Assembly (NCBI RefSeq): GCF_029227915.1
Contig: NC_079881.1
Location: 18,575,501-18,639,500, forward strand
Source: Hydractinia symbiolongicarpus
Taxonomy: Eukaryota; Cnidaria; Hydrozoa; Anthoathecata; Hydractiniidae
Direction: 5' to 3'
Length of the DNA stretch: 64,000 bases
Below the pieces are notes generated by a model that saw only the letters and a program-made list of their open reading frames with translations, had not been told where the DNA came from and made no database searches. Made by a program: the position numbers and the translations under genes. The first letter of the stretch is position 1, and every line of letters starts with the position of its first letter. Shown in pieces: positions 1 through 13,739 of the stretch.

Positions 1-241
1 CTGAAAATTTTATCAAACAACTTCACTCTTTTTTCAGAAGAGCGAATTTTTCGCAGTATGTGTTGATGGTTAAGGTTGCTTTAAAATGTTTTTTCAAGAA
101 AAAAAGTTTTTAGGTTATGCGCCATTTTGAAAATCCAGATTTTTTTTGCAGCTTTTAAATTTGCAAGTAATGTTCTCCGTATTCCACTAGATATGTTTCA
201 CGTGTTGCAATGCATGACACGACACGCCACGTCATTCTCAG

Positions 242-855
242 TACACAACAGTTCAATCCCAAATCATTCGCGGCTCAAATAGCGCTGGATATGGACAACG
301 CTTGGGGTATATTAAGAGTTATCGTGGATACCTGCTTAAAGATGCCAGAAGGAAAATATCTGCTGTTAAGAGATCCCAATAAGGTAAGGATGTGTTTGCC
401 AGTATCTGTCAGAGTGCAGACTATTCAAAAAGAGAGTTTTTCTGACCAGAAGGAAAATGACAAAGAAAATTAAATTTATTAGCATTTTCTCATGTGTTTT
501 TCAGGCTGTTTTTAATATACAAAAACCTCATAAACTTTTCTCTTCTATAGGGCGTGGTACGATTATACGATATTCCTGATAACACGTTTGAAAGCGACGA
601 AGACAGTGGAAGTAGCGATGAAGGTAAGCTCCTGCATCACTTTCCTGTTCAATTTTTGCGTACAAGCAGAAACATGAGTTGAGATTTTATAAACTTTTTA
701 AAAAGACGTTAGGTGAGTGACGTGGAGACAGGTTGAAGCTATTAACTGGTGTGCAGAGCCCGGTTTTTTTATGCGCATGATTTCCCTTTGTTGAATTTGA
801 CTTTTTTTTCGTTACAGGTGGCGATGATAGTAGTGACGAAGAAAACACAAATTAA
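242..855 (+). CDS. C-terminal exons of an unrecognised protein with an acidic tail
   Basis: Three exons close in phase: 242-383, 551-623 and 818-855, each bounded by AG and GTAAG-type signals and ending at TAA 853-855. The first exon enters in phase 2, so the gene begins left of the window. The protein reads from about [16 protein letters not shown] through YLLLRDPNK and [11 protein letters not shown] into a Ser/Asp/Glu-rich tail of roughly 25 residues. An AATAAA lies at 877-882, fitting a short 3' UTR. I do not recognise the family. The segment around the conserved-looking LYDIP has a faint resemblance to a stretch in EDRF1, but EDRF1 continues for hundreds of residues beyond that point while this protein stops. 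An open frame at 749-1090 overlaps the last exon in another frame and looks like a shadow. Confidence 0.6.
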
Positions 856-2264
856 AAGGAAGGAAAATATTTACAAAATAAATTATACATCAATTATAAA
901 TTATGTAGTTGATTATACCAACAACAATTATCTTTTGGCTCGTTGGTTGTTTTTTATTGTTGCCGTGGTATTCTTTTTGGTCTGTCAAGTTTTGAACCCT
1001 AGAGTAGTACGATACCATAACCACTTCAGGTTTAAATTAAGAACCGAAGGTTTTGGCGGCATATACGCGTCCCGTGTCACGTCGAATTAATTTATGACTT
1101 GGCTTCAAATCTGTAAATAGCGTTCGTTTACTCTACTTTACTAATAGGTAACCTGTACCAGAGTCGTGTTACCCGTCAAGTAAAATTTGGACGATGTGAA
1201 CGACTTTTCAGGCAGCAACTAGAAAAAGCAACGAATAAAATTCCACAAAAGAAACAAGGAATTACAGACGAAGTATGACCTCATGAGAGAAAAAAACTCA
1301 ATTTTTATTTCGTCTTTTTGTCCTTGTGAATTACTTTAAAGCTTGCCTCCCACGAAGAAACAAGTAAAAGTCGTGTAGTGTTTGCACGTTTTGTGAAAAA
1401 CCTTGATTGGTTTTCACGGTTTTGGAAGAAAGGGAAAAAGTATTTGTTGAAGAAACTTCGCAGATTTGGAAAAATTCGCATAAACAGTGATATATTTCGC
1501 CTATAATTTTTGTGAATGGATAAAAAATTTGGAAGCCGTTTAAATATTTTCTCAACCTCGGTCCTACAACCAAAAGGGGCCCTGGGGACAAGGTTGATAA
1601 TTTTTAAAAGTGCATATCGTTGCTCCTACAACAGTTTTATTGCCCAAAAACAGAAAATCAATAACTAAATTTTGCAAATCAGCAATCTAAAAAATTCGCG
1701 GAATTAATTTTCGTAAAAAAAGCCAAAAAAAGTGAGAAAGTTCTTCCACATTGTTTTCTTCCGTTAAAGAAGTCTGGTGATATTCTAGTTCCCAGAGCTC
1801 TTTGAAATAAACGTCATAAGTAGAACTACCAAGGTTTTATCTCAAAGAGCAGTGAGTTTTGCTCTCAACTCTTATTACGCTGACGAATGATGTATTAGTC
1901 AGAAAGATTAATTATTCGGTTATCAGTACATTATTAAATATAAATATAATAAACAATTCCGCATAGAAATATAAATTCCAGTCTCACTCTAGGTGTAAAT
2001 TTTGTTAACATTGGCGTTTATTAAAATTTAATATGGCACCATATAGCAACCGATAAATTACGATATTGCAAACTAGTGCCCGTCTTTAAATTACATGCCA
2101 TTTCGTGTTCCCATAGCACGACGTTTTTCCTACGAACAGGCAGGCAAAATATTATTATAGAGGTATTAAACGGGTTCTCTAGTATAAAGTTAAAAGGTTA
2201 AGTTGTTTGTGCAATCGGCACCGTAAAAACAGCAAAGTAAACGCCATCTTTTAATCGCATGCAG
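856..2264. other. intergenic region, no gene seen
   Basis: Convergent intergenic stretch between the acidic-tail gene (+) and the FBXW10-like gene (-). Apart from the AATAAA at 877-882 and a TTTATT (AATAAA on the minus strand) near 2015-2020 that could end the FBXW10-like transcript, I see only AT-rich unique-looking DNA. The minus open frame at 1331-1591 has no acceptable start, motif or splice context. Confidence 0.5.
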
Positions 2265-5200
2265 TCAAAATTTCCCTTGACGTAATTCTTCTTCATATTC
2301 CAGCTGTAAGTGAAACGTTTTGATTTTTAAATCCAAAAAATCGTTCAAAACATGACTTGCGCTAGACAGCCTGGCCGTTGTTTGCGGCCTACGTTGTTTT
2401 CTAGCTACCATCTTGTTGCTAGGCAACTCGTCGTATTTAAAAGACGACGTGGTAAAACCTCTTTCTGAAGAAAGGAGTGGCTTCATTCTGTAGGCTGGAG
2501 CGCTACGATATCTAGTTTTAATTTGTATACTCTTAGATTCTTTTAACTTTATGGAATCTAAGTTGGTCTTGCTAACTTGGCTCTTCAGCAGTCCATCGCA
2601 GGGGCTCGTCGGTACTACATCGCAATGATTATTTACTCTGTCATTCCAAGGTGGATTATGCAGCTGAGACGAAGAAACCATCTGCTCTCCCACATTGAGT
2701 CTATTCGTAACTTCTATCCTCATAACAGAATGTGCACTCTTAACTCTTTCAATATGACGATTAATGCTGGATAAAGTTGGTTGCACTAATGCATTTCTGT
2801 TTATCGCCGGTGCGCTCTTGATCCGATTTATTGTTTTCCTTGACGATTCAAATTCACTTAAACGACCTGATTGGTTGCAAACATGCACGCTTTTGCTTTT
2901 ATTCGGTTGGAGGATGGCGTTATTGTCCCGGTCATGAATCGGAGAACCATGATATAAAAATCTCATTGCACGTGTATAGGCATGCGGAGGTTTATCCCGT
3001 GATAACTTTAAAATGTTCAAACTGTTGGTTTCCAGTCTCTCTCTGGGAGCATCGTAATTCCATTCGACAGGCTCAAAGTTATATACAAGGATGCAATTTA
3101 ATGTACTCACCACAAATCTGAAAAAGGAAAAGAGTAACTTCATAGTACAGTACCTTAATGTGACGATATTTTTCGATGAATGTCCGGCGTTGCATGCTGG
3201 AGATCATTTAACTAAGTCAATGTTTATAATCACGGGATCTGATGGCAAGAGTTAAAAAATTAAAAATGGCCGCATAATGTAAACAAACAACGAGGCACAA
3301 CGAAGCGAGTGAAATCGAGTTTTATTTATTTAACAATTTCACAAAACACAGAAATGTAATGCATTATCAATATGTAACAGTAAAAACTTTGCATAAGGAA
3401 TATATTTATGAAATTTTTTTTTGCAGAATTAAATTTTACGATTGGAACGCATGCAAACTGCGAAACGTATTTTGTGAAGCTCTTACAAAAATAATGCCGA
3501 ATCAATGTTCCCGCTTGGGCCCCCTTATATTTATTTGTATATTTACTAAAATAACATTTCACAATCTAACATCAGTAACTCGTCGACGTCCAAAAATTTC
3601 CAATTATTTTTGCGATTTAAAAACATTTCGAAACTTGATCAACTTTTGCCTACTTTTGCGGAGCTTATTTTTGCGATTTGCTATTAAAAGTCTAATTTTA
3701 TAGAATTAAATACCTCAAAAAGGGTGCAAAATATAAATTTCGCAAGAATTTATTTGACTACATTTGTGAAGTGATAAATAATGGAATAAGAATCCGAGAA
3801 TTCACAAAAAAACAAAAAACAAATAGCAGACACCAAGAAATCTTTTAAAAAAACTTGGCCAAGAGCTCTTTGCTTTTTTTAACTTTTTTCAGAGGCAGGG
3901 GTATTTATTCAAGAGGGCGGTAAAAATGGCCATTGTTTAAATGGTCATCAATGAAATCGATTATTTGAAAACGTAAAAAAAATATTATTTGAAAAAGTAA
4001 AAGAAATTTACGCCTATTTTCACAATTTGAGAGAAGGCGGCCCTTGAGAAGGCGGGCGTTTATTTGAAGAGCTTTGTTGTTGTTTTAACCTTTTTACTTG
4101 GGAGTTTAATCAGACAGTTGGGTTGATTTCAGCATGGGCGTTTAATTATGGCGGAATATTGACAAACAGCTGTTTTCGTACCTATTTTCACTGCAAAACA
4201 AACTTGTTATAGCGTCGTTCTTACTGTTCCCGCGTATGACACGCAAACAATCACCATTTAACATGTTCCACACGCGTATCTAAAAACAAACAAAACTGTC
4301 AGATGGAGAATTAGAAATTCTCGCAAAAAGTTTTACGCAATAATTAATACGCGCGAAAATATGTATTGGAAATCAATCATTGGGGAAAGAGGATTCGAAA
4401 ATTAACAATCAGAGGTGGGACACTTACTCGGTACTGTAGGATATTTTAAGAGGACTCAAATTTTACTGACCCGATGAATCCGATAACTTAACAGCCCAAA
4501 CAAACTCGGTACTAAGTAAGGTAACAAATAATGAGGCTTATTAATTGAACAAATTATTTTTTCTTATTTCTTACGACAATAAAGTGATAGTTTGTTTAAA
4601 ACCGGAGAAGGATTCTTAAAAATTCTTAAAAAATCAGAAAGGCCAAAATTATTTCTTTATAAATATTTGATTAATAGTGCAAATTTTGCAAAAATATCAG
4701 TGTACAGTAAAAAGTTATAATTTTGGCTTGTCAACCAATAATTTGTCGGGCTACGTGACAATATTTTCCGGACTCGAAAATTTGAGTGGAAAAAAGCGAA
4801 AAGCTAAGGCCGGCGATAATTATAGGCCGACTTTGTTGGGCCGATAAGGCAATCTGGATGTGGAAATACAGCCTACCCAATTTTGTGCCATGTGCAACAA
4901 CAACGTCACTTTTTTGACAACTTTGACAAAAAAATACAAATATGACAACAATATTTACGTGAATAAAGAAAAGCAAGGAAATTACTAAATAATATGGAAA
5001 TGATACGTCGGTAGCAACGTTATTTACACCCGACATTTTAAAGAGTGGTTAAAACACATATAACGAATCACAAAAATCGCATTATGTTGCTCACCACTCA
5101 TAGTTTCAATCATTTGAAATCACTCAATATTGGGCAAACGCTTTAAGTAACAAGACAGATCATAATATAACAAAATGCAGAAAAAAGCACAGAAACAAAT

Positions 5201-8200
5201 CTCCACCATATCCCATCATGTTTTGACTGAGTACACACCCTGTTTTGAACGAAATCTCCACCATATTCCATTGTATTTTGGCTTAGTACACACAGCCTGT
5301 TTCAAACGAAATCTCCACCATATTTCATTGTGTTTTGGCTTAGTATACACCCTGTTTCAAACGAAATCTCCACCATATCCCATTATGTTTTGACTGAGTA
5401 CACACCCTGTTTCAAACGAAATCTCCACCATATTCTATTGTGTTTTGGCTGAGTACACAGCCTGTTCCAAATGAAATCTCCACCATATTGCATTATGTTG
5501 GTTTAGCACACACCTTGTTTCAAACGAAATCTCCCCTATAATCCATTGTGTTTTGGCTTAGTACACACCCTGTTTCAAACCAAACCATCTGTATACCAGA
5601 GGTGGAAAAGAATTAGATTCTGAATGCCAAGAAAAATTTGAAAAAAAAATTTCAGGTTAGTAAAAAACAAATTAAGACTAACCTTTCCATCAGCACACGA
5701 AGTTATCAAGCGACAATACGAAATGTCCAAACATAACACCTCCCTAAAATACAGACTACATCTCTAGGACACGGCACGTTAAGTGCATATAAAAAAAACG
5801 TAAATATTTCTTACTGTGGATGTCGGTAAAGCTTTAACGGCTTCGTCAAATCGCCGATGTTACTCCAAAGTATAGCAAAACAATCCCTACTACCAGAGAG
5901 GATATGATATTGCGTTAACTTTAAACACGTCACTAAATTCGAATGAGCTTCTAATGTCTGAAAGAGAAGAAGCCAATCACTCGTCTTTAAATGGCATACA
6001 TTTTAGTTTTAAAAGCGTCTTTCACTTGAGTTTTCTAACTAAAAATAGTTCTTGATAAGCAAAATGAGTCTAGTAGATAATCGCTTGTTACCCTTTTTGG
6101 CCATTATTAAAAATTATTAGTCATCAAAAAAAAACTTTACTTCTGGTTTCTGTAAAGTTCCCAATATATAACTTTCTGGTTCCAAGTTTGTTTGTTTTTA
6201 CGGTTTTGAATTGGGAAAGTTTGTTAAACCCGTTTCTTATAAGTCCTAGGTGGGGCTAATGAATTTCAACTCTCATGTTGCAGTGTAAAGTAGGAACAGT
6301 GCATAAAAAGACAGTAAATAAATTTTCTCTTTATCGTCATTTTGATGGATTCTCAAGGTTGGGGTCAATTTGGAAATTTAAGAAATTAGAGGATGTCTGT
6401 TTTTTGTTAAAAACAGAACAATTCTTATTTTTGGTCAAAGCGGGACCACGCATCAAAAAACTTTCAATAACGTAAGCACGATTTTCAACACGATTCTCGT
6501 CGTCTTCTCATTCGTCTCAATCTCATGACAAGCAAACAGAGACGAAATCATCTTCCGTTGAGAAGGAGAAATTTGACATGTTCGTGCTACTCTGCAGTAA
6601 GATAAGAATCATATTGACAAGTAGCGATAAAACATTACAACACGAGCTTGTGTAGTAAATAAAGACAGAGTTTTCTGATCAATTCAAGCGTATAGTACAC
6701 GAACAGTACAAAAAAATACATACTTTGATTATAAGTGCAGTCTCGATGTCCCAAACATTTATAACTCCTGCATCACTGCCAGTTATCACAGACACCTCGT
6801 TAATCTAAGAAAAAATGATGCAAATGATGGTAAAGTTAATTTGCAATCACCCACGTGACTCACATTGAAGGGAGGCTGCCATCTTTGTTAGTTTACGCTA
6901 ATGTTGTGTGTAACGCTAAGCAGTTTGCTTGCTCCCCGTGCACCCTCCCTTCCTCTAATCTTTGACCTAGACCACGCGGTCTCCAACATGAATAGGGTTA
7001 AACGTTTTTAAATGTACATCTCTGCCATGGTTGCTAAATAACATAAAAACACGATTCTCTTACTATTTTGAATTTACATCCAAGTAAACTTTGTTTTAAG
7101 CGCAGGAGAATGCTGTAAACACCACAATAGCTACCTCCTGACAACACATAACACCTAAGATTTTTTGGTACAAAAATTGTCCGCTGGCTTCCTTTCGGTA
7201 AACAGCATGCATACCTCTAACGTCCTGACCACAACTGAATGTTGCAATGTCGTTTTACATTTGCCAGTTGCAAGAGTCCAAACTAGAGTAAAATATATGG
7301 TACAACTTAAGAATCTGTCGTGACTGTAACTTACAAAGTGTTACTTCACTGCTGTTGATATACACATTTAGTCCTTTTTTCTCTTTTCTTGTTGTAAGCA
7401 AGTGAAAATTCAAAATCAGGCTGAGCTATATCGATAGATGGAATGGTCCTGTTTTTAGTTTTGAAAATACTAAAGGTATGATTACACAAGGAGAGACAAT
7501 ATAATAGTTTTATTGTGTACAAGGAAAAAGAAAAGACATGCCAACAACACAAGAATAAAAAAACACATTAAAAGAATTTACCAAGACTAAGAAATTTAGG
7601 TTTAAAAAGCTGTATTATAGAATGATCCACTTCTAACTAGTTTATGTTCGTTGACTGGCTTCTTCAAAGCTTTTATTTCTGTGACAATCTTATACCGTAT
7701 ACACACAAGGTATGTGTACACCCTTTTAAATTTTGACAAGTAGAACAATTTTAAATTTATTTTTAAATTCTTAGTTTGCGAATTTATGCCACCGATGGTA
7801 AAACTATTTTCTTGCAACAAACTTGACAATGTTGTTAAATGTTGAATATACACCGAATATCAATTTCACGGTATAATGAGCAGTATGAGCAGCTAAATAG
7901 CTGACAGATAAGAAAAACTCAAATAATTTCTAGGTCCCCGAGTTTAAGTTCTGAAGGTATACAATTAAATGTAAATAAATGGAACGGTTAAGACTGTTTA
8001 CTCCGACATAAACATTTAACCGTAGACAGTGTAAAAAAATGTCATTTTGCCAGAACTGGATTTTATTGGTCTTTTAGGAAAGAGGAAAAAGAGAAAGACA
8101 TTTTTCAGCAAGTCCTAGAAAAGACACCCTAACATCCATAAACAGAGAACGTTACAGATCAAAAAACTAAACTCCAACTAACTTTTAATTAAATACCTCT

Positions 8201-11200
8201 CGTAACTTGTAAAAACAAAATATTGATAAAAATGTACACTTTTCAAAATAAGACTAAACAAGACGTATGATATACGTAAACAACCTCAGAAATAAAGTTT
8301 ACAAAAAGCTGTCTATGAGATTGTGATTTATAACAGCAAAAAAAAAGGTACAAATAGTTACCAAGATGAGATTCGACCACACGACTACTCTCGTTTCGGT
8401 GCTCAGAGAGGCAAAAATTTCCATTCTTGTTGGACACATTTGCGTTTTAATACAAGCTCACGAGCTTGTAAAAACACAAACATGCATCTGTAGGAGCCTA
8501 GCAGTAAGTTTTCCTTAAGTGTGCTTAAATTCAGAACAAAAATTATTATGAAAGGACAGAATTACAGACGATTCATCAACATTTAAAAATAACAGTAACG
8601 TTGTCATTTACAGCAAAGATAATATCTCTCCCTTACCTTTCACTCGTTTGTCGGTGCTACTAGAGACAGCAAAAGATTTGCACACAGCCACACACAGTAT
8701 CGTTCCTTTGTGTCTGTAAAAAATAGAAGTCATGTACTAACAAAATAACATTTTAAGAAGTCTATATCAAAATAACAGCTTCTATGTAACCTACCCACGA
8801 AATATAAATTTGCATTTTCCTGTCGTCAAGTCCCAGACTCTAAAATTGTATGAAAAAATAAATCAATAACAGAAGGAAAATTTTTTTTGTCGTATGCAAT
8901 GTTCCTAACCCTCCAACTTCTATCCCTTCCCTGATCAGAAATGTTTGTACGTTGCATCTCTTGTCACGTTAGGTATAAATATACCAATATATAAATATAG
9001 GCATTCGTATATATCCCAAAAAGTCAGTTTTAACATACAAACTGACATTTTGCACTCTTTTAAACTTTAACCTACAGAGTACAGTTTCCAAGATAAGAGT
9101 AATCCCTTGTCTCTTCACAAATAAATATTTCTACTGTACTCTTTATTAAAATAAAAAATAATCCGCTTTAAATTACATATGCTAAGTGACTGATTTTTCT
9201 TTTATGTGATGGCAAACTTGTTTAATACGGAAAATTCGAAGAGATCCTACTGACCAGAGTATAACTGAAGATTAAAGCTGTTGGACTTATCATTTTGGTA
9301 GAGCAACATTGGTTGCTTTAGCTACACACCTTTCTTGAACAATCATTCAGTAAAGAATATTGGTAAGGTTTTAGTCCAGTGGGGTCAAGGGTTTAGTCTA
9401 ATTGTCACAGGAAACTTTATTTTACTGATGGAAAAGTCAGGCTTTCTATGTCAACTAAAATTTAGACAGATACAAGTGTGTATTATATTACCACTTACTA
9501 TTATGTTTTAGGCTACTAAATAATATTTTTAAGCAACTGAATTGCTATGGGATGAAGCTAAGAACATCCGAGTCGAAACGTAAGCAACTAGTCTAGCTGA
9601 AAAATTGAAAAATTAGTACGTAACCAAGGTAACCAAAACCTGAATAAGTTAACAAGCATCCTATGAAAAATGTCTTCAAAGAATATGTGTATTTTCTTAA
9701 GGGGGTCTCAGACAATTAAACTTGTCAAACTAGTTATAATAAATAATCTTAAGCCCTTTAAAAGACAATGGTAGAAGGTGATAACAACAAAAAAGCCTAA
9801 AAACATCACACCTGACAGATGTGTCATAACTTCCGCTCACAACAATATTGCTAGGTTCATACAAACACAAACATTTGATTGAGCCAGTGTGGCCAGCTAT
9901 AGATTGTACATGTGCGGCTGTATTTACATTAAGTAGACTGATTTTTCGATCCACTGACCCAACACCAACAAATCTACCACATCCATAATGCACATATCTG
10001 TGATTGTCCTTTCTATAGAAAACAAAAGGAAACATGAGAACAGAAATGTTTTCTTGAAATGGTTAAATACCCTCAGCATACATTGTAGTTTGTCCGTAAG
10101 AGCATTTTTTTACATTCTTGCAACTAAAGAGAAAATTTTTAAAGAGTTATATTAAAAAACGTAGAAAGCTTAACACTGCTAAAACTGCTAATACTTTAAT
10201 GTAATTACTCCCCTGAGCCAAAGTCACATTATGAAAGTTATATTTACAAATGAGAATAAAACAGATTTGCCTGATATGATAAACATTATTCCTAATAATC
10301 CTGAAGTTTAACCACACACAAATACTTCGGGCGTACCGTGCATCTAAAACCAACACATTGTAGCTGTTGCAATATACATTCCTTTCTTCCATCATCACTT
10401 TCTGTGTTTCATAACCATTATAACACTCTTCCATGTCAAGGTCACAAAACTCATCCTGATCAATGACAACATCAATATGTTTACCTTCCAGATTTACTTT
10501 TAATTTTCCTTCTTTATCTACAACAGGGATATGAACTGGCACATAGCGAGCATAACATGGATGTGGCGCTTTCGCACTTGCTGCCTGAAAAAAATTAATG
10601 TGAGATTTGAATGCAGTATAGCAAATAATAAAAACCTAAAAACTCAGAGGCTCACCCATCCTTAAAATTCCACAGGAACTCACCTGTTAAAACAAAGTGG
10701 ATGAAAATGCACGAAAGTTGCTTTTGCGTGACACAAACAGACAAAAATACAGGTATTAAAATAAGAGACATCACCTGCATAACCATAACATCTTCCTTGG
10801 CAACTTGGATTAATATCAGCTCTGCTTTCACTTGTTCTGCTAATTCTTTCCAATGATTATTAACACTAGATAATGTTGTAAGTGTTGCCTCATCCAGATA
10901 ACCAAAAATTTTTTTACAAAGCTGAACAGGTAGAACTCGCAAAAAATCCACACCAATATTTTGATTAACTTTATATTCACAAAATGTTTTCGAAACAAAT
11001 GATTGTGGTGTGTCTAAATCCCAACAGCAAGATGAAATTGGTGTGCATCGGGCCGAGGAATTCTGTCGCGAAACAAACTTTGCTTTTGATGATGCCTTTG
11101 AATGTTGTGAGGACGGTCGTGTGGATGAATTACCAAGATTTTCAAATAAATATGAATTTTCATTCTGAAATGTAATTCTCTCCTTAGCTGAACTTATTTT

Positions 11201-13739
11201 TCTTGCTTTTAAGATTGACTTGCATCTCATCAGGGGAGCGCTTGGACATTTCGGTATTTTTCGGAGCGTTATCTCATCTGGAACAGGCAGACAACTTGGG
11301 TCAAATCTAGTTTCTAGAAAAAAAATCAAAGATCCCTAGCATTTTAAAAATAGCTCTTAGTTTTTTCTCCATGCTGTATTTTTATTATGTCAGTACCAGA
11401 AATAATGTTCTCTGTATCATTAAATAAATAAAAGAGGTTGTTAATTTTAGTATGCCATCCGGATCTACATGGTTTCAGTAAAGCCATATTGTCACTAGAT
11501 CATACATGTAATGTTAAAAGGAAAAAATACTTTTATTGAAAACATGTGACAAACATGTTTGCAATAAAATTTTTTTCCCTTTTCATAGTAAACTTCATAT
11601 CTTTTTAAATACCTTATTTTAGTAAATTACCTTAACAACATAGAAAATTAATGTATTATATAATATTTATACATTTTGTCGAAAATTTGCATTTCAATAG
11701 CATAAAATTAACACAGTCTTCCAAAAAAATACATTGCGGGTGCTAAAATTAATATGGTTTAAGAAAAGTGTAAAAAAACAATTTTTGGTATAAGTGTACC
11801 GAATATTCTGATAATCCAAAGTTTTAAAGGACATTTTGAACAATGATCGCGTCAGCAAAAGGGAGGAATAGATAAATGAAATACATATTATTATAATTAT
11901 AATTATATATATAATATATATATATATATATAATTAATATATAATATATATAATTATAATATTGAAAATTTTCTAAATCCCCTTTTCCACAGTAAAAAAT
12001 TAACACAATTCCGTGCTTCATTAATTCCATGATGTGTTTCTTTTAATGATAAAGAGGTATCTTATGGAAAAACTCTATTCCAAGGCTTTATTACACAAAG
12101 AATTTGACTATTAATTTAATAAAAAGCAAAAGAAAGAAAATCTTTTAACTTTGCAATACATGTAAAACTAAACAGAGTCAGCTATTGGAAAACTTCTATT
12201 GTCTCATAACCCCACTTTTTGTAGTTTATATAACTTGGTCAACCCAAAAGGACCAAAATTAAATATTGTACTTACCACTTTCTATACTTTTTCCTTTGTT
12301 GGTTAATAATGCAATGCTGTACTCTTTAATTTCATTTAACAAGACCGAACTGCATAACTTAAATAGGCTTACTAAGTAGTTAGTCTGTGACCATTCTGTT
12401 GACTTGAGATACCACAACATATATTCGTTATTCACCATATCTTCAATCTGATGTTACAAATAATCAAAATATAGTGAAATAGTCAAGAATGTGTCTAAGT
12501 TTACAGAAAAAAGTTAGCTAGATATTGTGAGACTGTTCTGATAGGATATGCTTTTAACAAGTGCATAAATAGGGTCAATTTTATAATTAGTTATAGCACA
12601 CTGTCTGGGAGTGATCCAGGTCAATTTAGGCATTGGTATAAAATTTTTGGGGACATACGTAATTAGGGCACTCCAAATAAGAAAGCTATTTTTGAGATGT
12701 TCAAAAAATACTTTATTTATTTCTCTCCTTTCTACAAAATATTTTATATTATAAAAAACACCTAGATAAATACATGCCAACAAAACAAAAGACAGCCAAT
12801 TATTATTATAAAAAATTTCTTGCTAAAGATACCGACACCCCTAAAGAAATCCTGGATAGCCCCCGACTGCAGAATTAAAAATGAAAGAGTTCACATACAA
12901 AACAAACACTGCCATATTATGTATCTGCATATTGAAATGATTTTGCTTTTTGTTTTAGATTTTAAGAACACTATTATTAAGCTCTGTTAACAAAAATCAA
13001 AAGAAAAGTTTCATCCTTTTATTAATGTTGAGATTAAGATTGGAGATTGTCAATGCAAGTAATTTTTTAACCCCCTGAAAACTGACATATTTCAAGCCTT
13101 GTAGGCTGGAAATTAAAAATGAGATGTTAAGGAGAAAATTAGTTATGCAAATCTAAAAATGCATTTTATTAAAGTTTTTTTATTGCATAAAACAATACAC
13201 ATAAAGTGTTTCTTTCCGCAACAAACTTCAATTTATTTGGCTTTTTAATGATACTCTTTTAACTTCATAAAAAATGCTTTTATGGTAATTTTGTGATTAT
13301 ACAATCATATTAAAGCACAGTATTTTGAGCAAGATTTTAAATGCAAACAAAAAAACAAACAGAAAAACAGATAAACAAACAAAAACCAACAAACCTGTTT
13401 TAAATCTACTGAATGATCTGAAGGATCTTGAATACTGTCATCATAAATGCTAGGTCTTAGTCTTGTCTTTGCATACTGGTAATCTTTGCCTTGTAAGCTG
13501 GTCAACATATTTGGTATCTTTCGTACAACACTGTCTGCTGCAGACAGAATCAGTTGCTGTAAGAAACACTTTTTATTGTTATGACTTAGAGGAATAAACC
13601 AAGCCTTAGAACGGTTGATCTTTTCAATAAGTTTGCAAGACTCACACTTCTGACAGAACAAGGGTTTCTTTACACTGCATCTAATTGAAAGTATTTGGTG
13701 GAGATTACTGCCCAATCCAATATGTGTTTCAGGATCCAT
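2265..13739 (-). CDS. FBXW10: F-box and WD40-repeat protein, FBXW10/CDRT1-like (13 exons, complete)
   Basis: Thirteen minus-strand exons close exactly in phase: 13395-13739, 12276-12447, 10775-11313, 10337-10584, 9812-10012, 8795-8839, 8637-8713, 7215-7282, 6724-6804, 5815-5957, 5683-5743, 4182-4279, 2265-3117. They give 977 codons including stop, near the human FBXW10 length. The N-terminus has a Cys cluster (CQKCESC, residues 29-35) and a GKDYQYAKTRLRPS block like FBXW10. An F-box lies at about 294-340 (LPVQLCKKIFGYLDEATL). A linker with MEERNVYCNSYNVLVLD follows, then WD40 repeats at about 420-692 with SGSYDTSVRVWDLTTGKC, VKVWTLATGKC, INVWDIE and IRVWNMLNGDC. The last exon encodes about 284 residues of basic, low-complexity tail with three KSAP-type motifs. 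F-box/WD40 proteins are substrate receptors of SCF ubiquitin ligases; the substrate here is unknown. The start is the first ATG of an open exon. Family assignment is strong, orthology to FBXW10 is inferred. Confidence 0.86.
5197..5580. repeat. 55-bp tandem repeat, seven copies, in an FBXW10-like intron
   Basis: Seven head-to-tail units of about 55 bp, each starting AAATCTCCACCATAT and ending near CCTGTTTCAAACG, with a few substitutions and one short unit. They lie in the intron between exons 5683-5743 and 4182-4279. The plus-strand open frame across it is a by-product of the repeat length not shifting frame, not a gene. Confidence 0.93.

Noticed and set aside
749-1090. 113-codon plus open frame with a hydrophobic stretch
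   Set aside because: No ATG start. It overlaps the last exon of the left-edge gene in a different frame and continues through its 3' UTR.
7104-7124. Possible micro-exon (VLCVVR) in the FBXW10-like gene between exons 7215-7282 and 6724-6804
   Set aside because: Its phase does not fit the next exon, while the flanking exons join directly in phase and give a normal WD40 repeat.
9290-9600. Repeat-like tract with GATGAAGCTAAGAACATCCG and GTCGAAACGTAAGCAACT, similar in flavour to LINE or Penelope tails
   Set aside because: No coding trace, terminal structure or second copy in the window, so no call can be supported.
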